Assembly (NCBI GenBank): GCA_014529385.2
Contig: CM043949.1
Location: 114,519,477-114,583,476, forward strand
Reading direction: 5' to 3'
DNA: 64,000 bases
Source: Adiantum capillus-veneris
Lineage: Eukaryota; Streptophyta; Polypodiopsida; Polypodiales; Pteridaceae
Shown here one piece after another: positions 49,057 to 61,166 of the stretch. Made by a program: the position numbers and the translations under genes. Under the pieces are notes generated by a model. The model saw nothing but the letters and a program-made list of their open reading frames with translations, made no database searches and was not told the DNA's origin. The number at the start of each line of letters is the position of its first letter. Position 1 is the first letter of the stretch.

Positions 49057-51696
49057 TTGTGCGTTGACCTTAAAGAAATCCTCCCTTTTTTGCCCTGTTG
49101 CACACATGGATTCTCTTCCACCCCAACAAATGTCCTCCTTAAGAGACCCTTATATCATCTACACATTGACCTAGATCCCCAATATATGCCACTATGTAAG
49201 CGAGGCAAAACTAACATCAAAGTGACACCGCTCATGACAGAGAGACTCAGAGCAGAGGGAGCAAAACACTTAGATATTTGGACAAAAGGCTCACTCTATC
49301 CATTGAATCCCGTGGCAAATGCTTTTCCAACAGTTTCAAATCCCACTAACTTATTGAGCTTTGCATGTAATGGAGAGAATGGATTGCTTGGCTACTGTAA
49401 AGCTCTAAACAATAAATCAGAAACTTATAAAGACATGGTGAAGCACCAAGACAATGAGATTCGAAGACTTTTAAACTTGCATCATGAGGACCAAAAGACT
49501 TTAATGCAGTGCACACAAGAATCATAGGTCTTGCGAACAGAGGTACGGTCATTACAAAACAAAGAGACAATGTTAGGCACTCATGTGCGAAAGAAGAAAC
49601 TACGGAATCTTGAAACGTTGAAGGTAGGCTCTGGCGGCCTTAAGAAAAGAATCCAAGCATTGAGGTGAGCATTGTAAACTGTCTAATTAATATAAATTAA
49701 TCTAAGTGTTTGTTTATGTTATAGTATGCTTTCTTTGTAGAGATTCCATCTATCGAGACAAAGAAAACATAGACCCGAAGGCCAATGTAGGAAAGCACTT
49801 AAAGCCATTGATAACTAGTGGTCTTGCAAAGGATATCATGCATGACAAAAAGTTTAAGGTTTTGCAACAAGATGTCGTGGACAGATTCATTTCAAAGAAT
49901 GCAGTGCCTATCAAGCATATATAGGGTACATTGGACTCCCTTGGAGTTAGTAAAAGAGGTTACTCAGCTATTCAACAGTCTATCTCTTCCATGTTTGTGA
50001 AGAAGGGAATAAAGTCTAAGCTTTTACCAACAACTGCAAGAGTTTGGAAGGAAAGACTACAACTCAATAATGAACAGACAGACTTCATTGGATGTCCATT
50101 TCATATTCAAGATATTTATAGCTCACAGGGAACTACTGTCACTTATGATGAGTACAACAATATCTTCATGGACCTCACTTTGCTGCAAACTAGAATGGTA
50201 GAGTTCTACAATATCACGTTCGAAGAGACAGGTGGCGTTCTACATTTTGTTTTGAAGCTAGATGAGTGTGAGATTCTTAAAGAGAAGAAGCTAGAGCGAG
50301 TTACACTCACATCAATGAATAGGTCCCTTTCCAAATGTCCCATTGATGACCCTTCACACTTCAGTGTTCAATCAGAAACAAACATATGGTGGCTTGGTAC
50401 ATTTCAGGTAATCCAGTTATCTCCAATTTTGTAGCTCTAGCAAGCCCTCTATTGTACCTAAATTTAGATTTAATTTTTGTATCTCACAAGGATTGATCTT
50501 GCAGGTAAAGAAAGAAGACCATGAAATTTTATTTTGGGTGTTCGATCAAAACCCTATTCTAGATATCATTGATAGGCTAATGAATCGAGGAGAGGTATTG
50601 GCTGTAGATGGAAGAGGAGACTTTCAAGTTCAATGGCATCTTGCAGGTGACCTCAAAACACGGAAGTGTATGTATAATTGTGGAATGGGTGCCATGGAAA
50701 AGTCTCCATGCTTGTATTGCATGGAACCTACAAAAGTGATGGACCCAAAGTGGTGGCGAAAGGCTCCTACTCATCACAATCAAGACTCTAATTTCCAACC
50801 AGTTCTGAATATACCACTTGTTAATGTCCATATTTGTACAATGCATGCTCTCTGCCGAATTGTAGAGAAGTTGGTATATCTGTACGTTGGGTTTGCTTGG
50901 AAAATAAAAAAGTCATCTAAACAACAAGTCGCTCTAGAGGCTTTGGAACTAGTTTTGTCAGATATTGGTCTACATGGGGGCAATGTGAAAATACAGCGGG
51001 ACGAAAAAAGGTCAACCAATGAGAAAGATGTACCTTGCAAACCATCCATAGGTGGGGTCAAGGCACGCCGTTTTCTATCTAAACCTCAAGGTATGAAAGA
51101 TGTGAAGCTAACAAAGCGAGGGAGAGTATATCACTCTACCTACATTAGCAAAGTTGAGTATATGCACTGGAAAAAACTTCATTTAGCAGTGAAAGACCAA
51201 GAGCCAACAACTCGCAATGCAAGGGGTGATCTGTGGCGTTCCATTGACATATTATTTCAAATGTGTGAGAATGATGATTGGTCGCAAGATAATCTTAGCA
51301 AGTTTAAACAGAACCTTCAGCTACTGAAAAAATCCTTCAGGACAGCATGGACTCACACTCAAATCACTCATTACATGGTAAATTCAAAGCGCCTCATATA
51401 GTCTTAGTACTAAGAGTGTGTTTAAATTTCTAAATAAATTTCTTCTTTTGCAGCACATTATTTTTAATCAGCTTCCATACTTCATCCAAAAGTATGGGAA
51501 TCCAGGTATATGGAACACCAAGGGCCTGTAGAAGTCTCATTACATGGCTAGAAATGCCTACTTCAGACACACACAACATGGAGGCTCTCGATCATTCATC
51601 ACATGCAACAAAAGCAAGTATTGGCCTCTTCAGCAACCGTACAGGCAATCAGACATTTGCGAATTCAGAAAAAGAAAGCGAGTAGACGCATTCTAG
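49057..51696 (+). pseudogene. Block A: candidate transposase gene of the 12.7 kb element
   Basis: Exons are suggested at about 49206-49526 (coiled-coil, LRAEGAKHLDIWTKG), 49740-50407, 50505-51377 and 51454-51696, with GT/AG borders (TTTCAG|GTAATC, TTGCAG|GTAAAG, ATG|GTAAAT, TTGCAG|CACATT). Possible catalytic acids are LKLDECEI (about 50265), LAGDLKTRKCMYNC (about 50645) with a following CLYC pair, and an E expected at GL*KSHYMARNAYF. At that last site an in-frame TAG (51529-51531) replaces the codon. The HALCRIVEKLVYLYVGFAW helix and the acid spacing are reminiscent of DDE transposases with a Cys-rich insert. The family is not recognised. Other stops occur at 49527 and 49922. Confidence 0.45.
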
Positions 51697-53890
51697 AACT
51701 CAAGTGCTCTTGAAAGTCAAATCAAGTGGAGAGAGACAATGCAATATGCCAATCATCTGTGGAACAAGAGAGTTAGAGTTTAGACGATCGATGTACCCCA
51801 AATTCCTGTTGAATTAAATTCAATATGTACCATAACTATTTCAACATTTTGATGATTTGCAAATATCATTTGTAACCTCGCCCTTGTATCTGATCATTAA
51901 ATGTTTGCCATACCTTAAGAGTTCAATAGGGTTTTCTTTCCCTAAAGATAATGCCATTGCTGTGTATGTGTAGTAATATGTTGCATGGCCCCCAGTATAT
52001 CCTGGCGAGTAACCAAAACATTCTCTCCCAAAAACCTTGTGGACGAGGATTACTTTGTCAGCATTTTGTGGTAGCGTTGGACCACCTAAGAAGCGAGATA
52101 ATGTCTTGAAAGCATAGGTTGCAGTATTCCCCTCTTGTGACATTCCATTGGGGAAGATTAGGATGGGTGCCTCGCATAAACTAGGAAGATATTGTCCTAG
52201 AGCCGCATCCCTGCCATGGAACTGTCTTCTTCGACGAGACGCAGAAAGTCGTCCTTTTCAGCAATCCATGACTGTAAACAAAAGAATTATTTTTGTATGT
52301 GAGAGAGAGAGAGACAGACAGAGATTGGGGGGGGGGGGGGGGCAGGAATTTATACCATGAAACTCTCATCTTGCAAAAAATGCTCATCCTTCCACAGGTT
52401 AACTAATCCGGTTGACTCCTACGCTGGGCGCTTAAACCAATCCTCCATATCCTATTTACTAGTTGATGGCTTAAGTTTATTTTGAATAGCTTGAAATGTG
52501 GCTTCATCAAGAAGGGTTTCTTTATACTTTTCTGCCTTTTCAAAGCAAAGTTTAGGACAGTCCAGTGGGTTACTGGAGATCTCCATTTCCTCGTCATCAC
52601 TACTGCCATCTGAAAAAAATCCATTCCTCTCCTCCCGATACTTGGAAATAGTGGCCAGCGCAAGTCCTCCCACAAACAAAAAATACTTTGTATATCATGG
52701 AGGAAAATGTAGGACCTATCTCCAAATTTAAACTCTGGCACTCCTGGTAGCATTAAGGTGGCTTGCCGCTCATTGAAACCTGACACATTGAGAGGTAGCT
52801 TGATATCTGAGGTTTTCACTGAGAGAAGATTGCTTCGTTTCACCTCTTTTGCTTCTTCTTCAAGATCAATGGACTCCTCTATCTCTGTCACTTCAATATA
52901 TTCCTCATTCTTTTCCTCTTTTTCATCTATTGGTAAATCTTGTGCCTCCATGACCTCCTTAGGATCTTTCATAAGACTTGTAAATAATCCATTTACAGAG
53001 GTATTCTTTGTGTTTCCTAGTGTGTACAGGAATGTGTTGTTGTTGTTAGGATTTGGACCTAAATGGGGCCTGTACATAAGAGGGAGCTGATTATACTTCT
53101 TGTAAGATTGTCTTTTAGGATCACAGTCCTTTAAATGACTACCACCATTTCACCAACAATAACCCTACCCTCTTGAGTGTGAAGATCAAACTTCTCTCGT
53201 TCCAGCTTCAAGCGTTCACTCTATTAAGCTATGAACACATAAAGATTAAATGGAGCATTAAACATGCAGGAGACCAAATCAAACTTATCACCAGCCCCAG
53301 AAGTAATTGCAAAATCTAAATGCCTTTCATCAATCACTGTAAGGTCTTCATAAATAACTCTCTTTTTTCTTTTGGATTGTTGCAATGCATTGGGCACTCT
53401 GCAAAGTAGGTGTTGAGAAATCCACTTCTCTCTTAAGTGAGTTGGGTACAGTAAATTTTGGAGTAGAAGGGGACTCTAATTCTAGAGATGGGTCAGTATC
53501 ATGCTCCTCCAAACCTATAGTGGCTCCTCCAAACTACTGGCAGGCTCTGCAGCAGTAGTTATATCAATGGGTTCTGTGAAGTCTAAATTCCTCTTCATTG
53601 ATGTTTTTAACAGCTCCGGCAGTCTATTTGGAAAGTTTCCTTGGCCAAACAATGCGCTCGGGATCAATTTTTTGCCTCTTCCTCCTATGTGATCTTAAAC
53701 TTGCCATTTATTTCATAATCACAAATATAAGTTTCAATTAGTATATACAAAAAGAAGAGCACCAAATGATCATATAAGTTTTGAACAAAGTATAATTAGG
53801 TATCTCACAATTGTTACCAACTAATCAGTAGTCAATAATATAATTAGGCAAAACTAGGTTATATATGTGAGGAGTAAAAGCCATATATAC

Positions 53891-53959
53891 AAGTGGATCA
53901 CGGCGCGAAGAGTACAAAAACAAATATCCATAGAAATATAGGCATGCCGTGATCCACTT
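53891..53959. repeat. Hairpin 1 of the GTGGATCACG cluster
   Basis: Left arm AAGTGGATCACGGC, right arm GCCGTGATCCACTT, a perfect 14-bp inverted pair with a 41-bp loop. It lies in the proposed first intron of block B. Confidence 0.85.
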
Positions 53960-54040
53960 GGTCGGCTTTCAGAAAATAGAATAGTTACAAATACATCAAA
54001 GCAATTGTACTTTCAGAATATTTCTATGTACAAAGTAAAA

Positions 54041-54109
54041 AGAGAATCATGGCGCGCGGAATATGTAAATTAACGTTAAAAGCACTGCTGGTGCGTCGTG
54101 ATCCACTTT
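54041..54109. repeat. Hairpin 2 of the GTGGATCACG cluster
   Basis: Left arm AGAATCATGGCGCGC, right arm GTGCGTCGTGATCCACTTT. Imperfect pairing. Confidence 0.75.
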
Positions 54110-54177
54110 GAAGGCTTTGATAAATTGAAATACCTACAATATAGTAATACAAAAAATCCCTTTGTAAATATTAGAAG

Positions 54178-54241
54178 AGGATAACGGCGCGCGAAGTATG
54201 TAAACTCATCTTTATAACGTAACTGGCGTGCCGTGATCCAA
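54178..54241. repeat. Hairpin 3 of the GTGGATCACG cluster
   Basis: Left arm GAGGATAACGGCGCGC, right arm GGCGTGCCGTGATCCAA. Confidence 0.75.
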
Positions 54242-54581
54242 TTATGATATTTGAAAGGTCAAATGATCTTTTATAATTTGAAGCACACTTACAGAACACA
54301 ACTAAACTAAGGACGTAGTAAAACTAAAGGGATTTGCTTTACCTTTGCGAGGACTAGACATTGTTGTTGGAGTAGAGGTTTTGGACTGGGAATGTAGTTT
54401 GGAGTCTTCAAGCTTCTGATTTCTGCACCTTGAAGGAGGCAAAGGCCTTCTTTGGTGTCTCTTTTCCCCTTTCTCACTTTATTTCTCTGTCTCTCAAGGC
54501 TTTATATATGTCTCTTTCGAGGTCTGTAATAAGCTTGTGCACACCAGCTAATCTCTCTTTCTCTCCCTCCTTCTCTCTATC

Positions 54582-54621
<40 letters not shown>

Positions 54622-54821
54622 TTCTCTCTCTCTCTCTCTCTCGTCTCCCCTTTTCATGCAATAATAGATATTACCGTTGCGTTTTTTACGATGTGAGCCG
54701 CATGTATTGAACGCGTGTTACAAGGACATGCATTTAATGGGCGGTACAACCAAAAAAGTGATTTTTAACTACCCGAAAAAACGTATACAGTTATAGTAAT
54801 AAATGCGCACTTGATTTCATG

Positions 54822-54891
<70 letters not shown>

Positions 54892-55109
54892 AGCTTGCAT
54901 AGACAACCTCCGCGAGAAGGAGAAGGAGGTAGCTAACTGAAAAGTCAACCTCTGCGAGCGATAGAAAGAGAGAGAGGGACACCTACAACTGAGATATCCT
55001 CTACAACCAAGTTGCAAGGCTCCTACACGCGTTTTTGTCCATTTGAATTCCTCATAGAAAGGTATTTCCATAGTGATTTTTGTAGATGAAGAGCCAAAAA
55101 GAGATAAAA

Positions 55110-55159
<50 letters not shown>

Positions 55160-55314
55160 ATATTTGCTGTAAGTTTGTTAGATTTGGAAGCTAAAGACTG
55201 AGAGAGATCGATGGAGAGAGTGTTAGAGATAGTATTTTTGAAATTTTGCTTGGGTTGAAAGAAGAAGAGGCAGAGACAAAGAAAGACAAAGAAAGACAAA
55301 GAGAGGGATTTCAT

Positions 55315-55376
55315 AAAGTGGATCATGGCGCGCTGTAGAGTGTTCTCTTTGCTTGCATTTGTGTATGCACGCCGTG

Positions 55377-55380
<4 letters not shown>
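55315..55380. repeat. Hairpin 4 of the GTGGATCACG cluster
   Basis: Left arm AAAGTGGATCATGGCGCGC, right arm GCACGCCGTGATAC. Confidence 0.8.
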
Positions 55381-55459
<79 letters not shown>

Positions 55460-55482
55460 CCTACAAATTTTTCTTGATCCTC

Positions 55483-55552
55483 TTGTGGATCACTACGCGT
55501 GGACAACTAGAAACCTGGCTTAAAGACGAACCCGCGCGCTGTGATCCACAAA
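55483..55552. repeat. Hairpin 5 of the GTGGATCACG cluster
   Basis: Left arm TTGTGGATCACTACGCG, right arm CGCGCTGTGATCCACAA. Confidence 0.8.
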
Positions 55553-55563
55553 AAATGGGGTGG

Positions 55564-55679
<116 letters not shown>

Positions 55680-55748
55680 TAGGGAGAGAGGGGCAGAGAG
55701 AAAGAGTGAGAGAGAGAGAGACATAATGAGAGTGAGAGAGAGAAAGAG

Positions 55749-55802
<54 letters not shown>

Positions 55803-55820
55803 GGAGAGAGAGAATTTCTC

Positions 55821-55988
<168 letters not shown>

Positions 55989-56714
55989 GAGAGAGAAGGA
56001 CAGGGGCTCGGGGGATTCATTCTATATACAAAATGGGACACCACCTGCGAGTAGACAACTTTGGTAAACCCCCTATATACAACTTGTATTAGAGAATATG
56101 ACCCCCCTTTCTACGCTTATACAATAATCAATGCAGAAAACTATCATACCCCTATCTTACATATAAAATTTAGGTGTCACATGATCTAATTGAGTAAAAC
56201 TAGTCAAAGAGCATGTAGCATAGTGATTAGCAATGTACAAAGGAACCACTTTTGTCGATAACTAGATGTACCCTCAATGTGTCTTAGTTTGACTTTCAAA
56301 CTATGTGCCCTTTCAGCCTGCACTCTAGCTATTTGTCCAATTTGGACCCATCTAAATCACACGAAAAACATGGTTATAAAGTTGTGTTAGGTTCTCTGTG
56401 TAAATTTGCATCTATACAAGCTCTTTATGGCTTTCAATTGCATGTATCTTTGTAGCTATTGACTCACAAGTTTGACTCTTTTGGGAAGCCATGATTTTGA
56501 AACACAAAAACTTCGTCTCATTTTCTCCTCCCCCCCCCCCCCCACCCCCCCCCTCCCCCAATAAATATGATACCCCCTCCCTTATTTTTAAGCTTGCGAG
56601 ATAAATTATTGGGGGCCTACCCCTAACTTATACGATTATGTAACTTGTTAAAAAAAACCCCTCCCCTGAACTTACGTGGTGCGGTAAGTTTTCCATGGTG
56701 AATCCCCCGGGGAC

Positions 56715-56718
<4 letters not shown>

Positions 56719-56752
<34 letters not shown>
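56719..56752 (+). repeat. (GA)n tract just upstream of block C
   Basis: About 34 bp of GA repeats, 28 bases before the start codon of the histone-like frame. Confidence 0.9.
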
Positions 56753-56754
<2 letters not shown>

Positions 56755-56779
56755 CTCTGCATTTTTCTCTTTCAGTGTA

Positions 56780-57190
56780 ATGGCAAGAACCAAGGCAACA
56801 GCAAGGAAGGCCGGGAAAGGACCAGGGCTTGCAAAGAAAGCATGTGGAAGGTCTGCTAATAAGAAGAAAACTTTAGGTAAACCAATGAAGATATTGAAGG
56901 GCTCAAGAATGAAGAATATTCAAAGAAACATGGGTTTCTTTAGGGAGATCAGGAAAGGTCAAAAATGTATTGAGCTTTGTGTCCCTAAACTTCCTTTTCA
57001 AAGAGCAGTGAGACAAATCTGTGAGGAAGCATGTGCTGGTACAATGAGTGGAAGGTAGTTGCCCTACTGTGTGTTCAAGAAGTGGCATAAGATTTTATTT
57101 TGGAGTATTTTAATGATATTACTATTGTTGTTGCTCATGCTCACCGTTTGACAATAATGGACAAGGATAGTGAGACTCTTAAGAGAGTGC
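56780..57190 (+). pseudogene. Histone H3-like domain carried by the transposon
   Basis: Starting at ATG 56780, the tail reads MARTKATARKAGKGP, identical to the canonical H3 start at R2, K4, R8 and K9 but with Ala for Ser10. The fold begins with FFREIRKGQKCIEL (alpha-N) and LPFQRAVRQICEE (alpha-1). After a frame change near 57045, the other frame shows EWKVVALLCVQEVA, a TAA at 57088-57090, then DFILEYFND, HAHRLTIMDKD and LKRVRW. These match alpha-2 and alpha-3 of H3 without gaps. The Trp and the extra residue in loop 1 are closer to centromeric H3 (CENH3) than to canonical H3, though the LPFQR segment is canonical. In cells H3 forms nucleosomes. Confidence 0.85.
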
Positions 57191-57419
57191 GCTGGAGATA
57201 CGATAAGCTCCTTATCCCTAATGAGTTTATTGATCCCAAAATGAAAGATATATTTCTAATACCACCAGGCCACCAAGCTCAAGGGGTTAAGATTCATGCG
57301 GTTACTCATGAGGTGAACACAAGAGCCAGAGCTGAGCAAGAAGAAAGACGGCACTTTGAAGCAGAGAAGTTAAAGAGTATACAGTCCGCTGCAGCTGATG
57401 AAGAGGCCCAGAGGAGAAC

Positions 57420-58240
57420 TTATGGCAAGTTATCATAGAGCTAAATGAAAGAAACAATGATGTATTACACTCCATGACAGAGGGACTGTTAGCAAGCATT
57501 CCCCTTGCTGATGGCAGTAGGCAATTAGCACTGGACTGTGTTGATATTAGGATATTGAAAGATAAAAATGCACAAAGTACCGACTCTATTGTTTATGTAT
57601 GCCTAAAGTAAGTGCTCATATCTCTACCTTTAAGATATTTCTTTGTTGGTACTTGACCTCTAATTAAATCCTTGTTTGTGATTGTAGCTTAATAAAGAGC
57701 TAGCTCCCTCAAGAAACCCAAAATGAAATTTATATTTTAGATCTACAAATGTCTGTGCCACTCCGAATAAAGAACACCCCACATGGCACATTGGAGAGAT
57801 GGTTTATACAATATCCAATGCTCCAGGTGACAACACTGGTGTTGCCATACGAATCAGCAAATCATTGGAGCCTTGTATGTATAGAATTGGACAAACAAGT
57901 GGTATGGACTATCAACTCCATACAAGCAACACATTTAGAGATAAGAGTGTAAGTGTTGATAAAACCTTTAGTGTTTATTTGGGGAATGGTTGATGACTTG
58001 AATATTGTTAATAATAAATAACCTTCACTATTTACAGATGTATAAAAAGATTACTTCATGTCTATGGAAAACTCTGGGGAAATCATGAACTGTACAAGTC
58101 CACCTTTAAAGATGCCAAAGTGCCTAATCAAATAGATCCAAATTCTTGCGGTTGGAGATGTCTTCTCCATGCAGAGTATATACTCCAAAGTTTTTTTGCT
58201 CTTCATCCATTTATGTCAAAGTTATTTCCTTGTAATGGTA
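57420..58240 (+). pseudogene. Ulp1/C48-type cysteine protease-like domain
   Basis: An entry segment reads LALDCVDIRILKDKN at about 57520. After an intron comes HGTLERWFIQYP then TLVLPYESANHWSLVCIELD, with the active-site His in NHW (57863-57865). The position of the catalytic Asp reads WTINSI, an Asn instead of Asp. The Cys region follows at about 58130-58160 as IDPNSCGWRCLLHAEY (Cys codon at 58147-58149). This is the SUMO-protease (Ulp1) pattern: H, D/N, Q, C. C48 domains are known hitch-hikers in plant MULE and other transposons. Confidence 0.7.
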
Positions 58241-58295
58241 TGGTCCAACATTAGTGCTATTATTAATTAAAGTATTGACCACAAGTTAACCTTAG

Positions 58296-58893
58296 TTTGC
58301 AAAATGCTCTAGAAAATTATACATTAGAATATTTACAAAGGTACCGCGCTTCAATGATTCGACATCTACTATCTCTTTCAGTCCCAAGAATTTTAGATGC
58401 AGAGGACAGTTTTGTCAATGACCATATCATAGCTTTAACAATGACCGGTGAAGAGGTAGTCATGTCAATTTCCAACACCTTAAACCAAATTCCTCAAACT
58501 GACCCCATATTAGAGGAAAAGACACCGGTAAACTTTGCAGTTGGAGCACGTAAATCCGACGTTGGGGTTGAGCAATGTGAAGTAGACCAAGCCCCTGAAA
58601 ATATAGATGTAAAATGCTCCTCAAAGACGAAGAATGCAATAGAGGTTCTAGGCGAAGCAGAGGAGAATAAGGGAGTGCTAGGGGAGGAGGCCAATATTGC
58701 AAATCAAGGCCAGGAATAGACCACAGAACAAGTTAACCATTCGACCATGGAAACACAAGAGTCATGTATTGCACAAGCACAAGAGGTAGATACCCTTGGC
58801 AATACACAAGGAAACATCGACGCTCAACAACAAAATGTCAACATTAGAAATGACCAATATGGAATCTTGCTTCAAGTAGATATGGTTGTTTCG
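58296..58893 (+). pseudogene. Acidic linker region of block C
   Basis: The frame reads LENYTLEYLQRYRASMIRHLL (helix) and then a Glu/Asp/Asn-rich, poorly structured stretch with a stop at 58717-58719. No domain is recognised. Exon borders on both sides keep it in frame with the HAD domain. Confidence 0.5.
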
Positions 58894-58969
58894 GTAATAT
58901 CCATTGTACTCAAATAATAAATGCTTTTTTGTTTCTAACTACTTATATGTATGCACACAATGATTGCAG

Positions 58970-59556
58970 AGACTGATTATCTTGGATCTCAATGGATTGC
59001 TACTTCTACGACAGCTGTACAGTGTACATACAGAGTTCTCCGATTTACGTAGTTTTCGCTTGGGAAATGTCAGAGTATTAATTCGACCAGGCACAAAGGA
59101 ATTTTTGAATTTTTTTATTCCAAGGTTTAAGGTGGCTATCTGGTCTTCAATGCAGGCCCATAACTCGAATCCCCTTGTTTCCATAGTTTTTAATTTGGCT
59201 GAAATTCAACGAATCGGCTTTTTATTTTTTGTATAGTCAAAGAAATTGTAATACCATTGCGGGACATTTCCACCCCAACTAAAGCTAATGTACCACTTTT
59301 CTACAAGCCCTTTGAGCAGATCAATGTACCTTATGATGCTTTCAACACTTTATTGATTGATGACACACCACATAAGGGTTTACTTAATCCATCCGGCACT
59401 ACTATATCCCCACCTTCGTTTGAAGGGCATCTTCACGATTTTTACCTAGAGGACATTTTGGTCCCAAATCTGCAAGCAATGTACTTAAGCCCATTGAGCA
59501 CATCGGAATTTGTACTTACAAATGAACTTAGTAATTCATTTTATACCTTAAATTGA
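58970..59556 (+). pseudogene. NLI-interacting-factor (FCP/SCP-like HAD) domain
   Basis: The first strand reads RLIILDLNGLLLL, where catalytic members have DxDGT. Plant NIF-domain proteins of unknown role often have DLNGLL at this site, so catalysis is doubtful. Then IRPGTKEFLNFFIPRFKVAIWSS and, after a break near 59236, NTLLIDDTPHKGLLNPSG with ISPPSF follow, the standard motif III to IV region. It could bind or dephosphorylate a phosphoprotein in the nucleus, by family analogy only. Confidence 0.7.
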
Positions 59557-59582
59557 TACTGTCTATCTGTCTATGTGTTTCG

Positions 59583-59715
<133 letters not shown>

Positions 59716-59787
59716 TTGAGGAAACACTTGATATTAGGATTAAACTAGTCAAAAATGTTACATTTTGTTGAATCCATTCAGGGATAA

Positions 59788-61166
59788 TTACATGGGCACA
59801 ATTTGAATATGGCCAAAAAGATCTCCAGAGAAAAAATGCTTCTCCCTTCGCTGAATTACTCTTCGTCCGTTCAGCAAGAAAGAAAAGTTTACGGAGTCAA
59901 TGTCAGCAGTATCCTCCACTATGTCATGTCGAAGTCGCAAAAGATTGCATTGATGCCTTATTGTAATTACCGTCATAAGATTTAGGTCTTTTTCCACCAC
60001 TTCCACGTCTATGATAGCATTGTTTGCCAAACTTGCTGCCTCTTGATCCATAGGCACATAGCAACCTTCAACAATGTGAGAACGCTTGTACCAAAAGGAG
60101 ATTATTAACGTTTGTGTCGCAAGCATATACTTGACAATGAAAGTGTCAAGAGAAATCTCGCAACATATGCCATCTGTTTCTTTCACATACCACCCTCGAT
60201 CAAGAAGCTTATCACACAAGAGGGAATCAAATGATTTGCAGAGCAGCATTGTTTTAACAACATGTACTTTGCAGGTATGAAATAAATCAACAAAGAGACC
60301 AATAGGACAAAAATTTGCAAGTTTCACCAATTTAGTGGGTACAGAGTTTCGGAGAGACCTTTGAACATCCTTATAGATCCTGCTCCTCAATGCCTCACTC
60401 ATTGTTGTGTCGGGAACGGGCCAATCCACAGAGTTTCAGTTGATTGGTAGTGGAACCTTCACCAACACTCCTCTCTGATTCCTTTGATTGAGTTGGTAGA
60501 AATGGTCATAGAAGAAAATACCCTCGTCTGCTAGGCTTTTGCTAGTTCTGCCAGCATATTGCAAGACTCCAATATGCGCATGGGTCACAGAGATGAGACC
60601 TATAATGCACTCCAGTGGCTCCCATTCCTCATATGACGAAGGATAAACATTTGTGAATGTAATAGAAATAGAAATAAATACAGACATTTGTATAACCTAA
60701 TTTATATACCTGTGATAAAAAAAGAAAACAGATTCTCATTTGAAATTAAGATAACATTTATAGAGGAGTGCTAAATAATTAACTTACAGTTGCATCATGG
60801 ATTATGCACCTTGGAGAGATCGCTGCCATTAGCAATCACATTGGAGTGAGTGAAAACATGTTGAACAAAGACTTCTTTCACAGTCTTCTTACTGACCTCG
60901 ACTTTGAAATCCAGAACTCTTGCTTTCCATGCAAAACGAAATATGTTTGTTGCTTTCGAGCTTTTTCTCCTTCTTGGCTGCATAAGAACCCAAGAACCTT
61001 TTCTTATCCTATGCTCTTGCCAGCTATTATCTTTAGTGAGAGAGTTTGAGATTAAGATAGTGCTTATGCTACTACATGGTCTTCTTGGCACACTAATGGT
61101 GAGGCTGGTTGGGGACAGTGTAGAGCAGCCTCTAGAACTTCTTGGGCGGGTAGAAGACGAAGCCAT
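59788..61166 (-). pseudogene. Block D: unknown protein, multi-exon
   Basis: A likely start is ATG at 61166 (MASSSTRPRSSRG). Exon 1 ends near 60786 with the donor CT|GTAAGT. The next coding frame (60436-60687) reads YEEWEPLECIIGLISVTHAH, then DEGIFFYDHFYQLNQRNQRG. The last (59788-60429) starts DWPVPDTTMSEALRSRIYKD and has PTKLVKLANFCPIGLFVDLF. No domain is recognised. An in-frame stop divides the last two frames near 60433, and another precedes the donor of exon 1. The protein is convergent with block C. It could be an accessory protein for transposition, by position only. Confidence 0.4.

Larger units (their letters stand above)
51841..54361 (-). pseudogene. Block B: unknown acidic protein, multi-exon
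   Basis: A likely start is ATG at 54361 (MSSPRK) with a GTAAAGC donor after CGCAAAG, which gives a first intron of about 650 bp. Next comes a basic segment HRRKRQKIDPERIVWP (53640-53690). Then follows an acidic region with DEKEEKNEEYIEVTEIEES (52900-52960) and VPEFKFGDRSYIFL. An SSDDEEMEISS-type segment follows at 52452-52679. The last frame (51841-52143) reads VILVHKVFGRECFGYSPG. No domain is recognised. A stop near 53615 and frame changes suggest decay, though unannotated introns could explain part. It converges on block A. Confidence 0.4.
56780..59556 (+). pseudogene. Block C: histone H3-like / Ulp1-like / NIF-phosphatase-like gene
   Basis: In order: an H3-like domain (56780-57190); an acidic-basic coiled segment (57190-57440); a C48 (Ulp1)-like protease domain (57420-58240); an acidic linker (58296-58893); and an NLI-interacting-factor HAD domain (58970-59556). 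GT/AG borders keep the frame from the linker into the HAD domain (TTTCG|GTAATA, ATTGCAG|AGACTG). Whether the H3 part and the protease part were one protein is less certain, because a frame change sits near 57418. Breaks: frameshift near 57045, TAA at 57088, stop at 58717-58719, stop at about 59236. It converges on block D. Confidence 0.6.

Noticed and set aside
56780-57058. A host histone H3 gene independent of any transposon
   Set aside because: It lies between the terminal repeats of the 12.7 kb element, next to Ulp1-like and NIF-like parts, carries a frameshift and a stop, and is far from canonical H3 in sequence.
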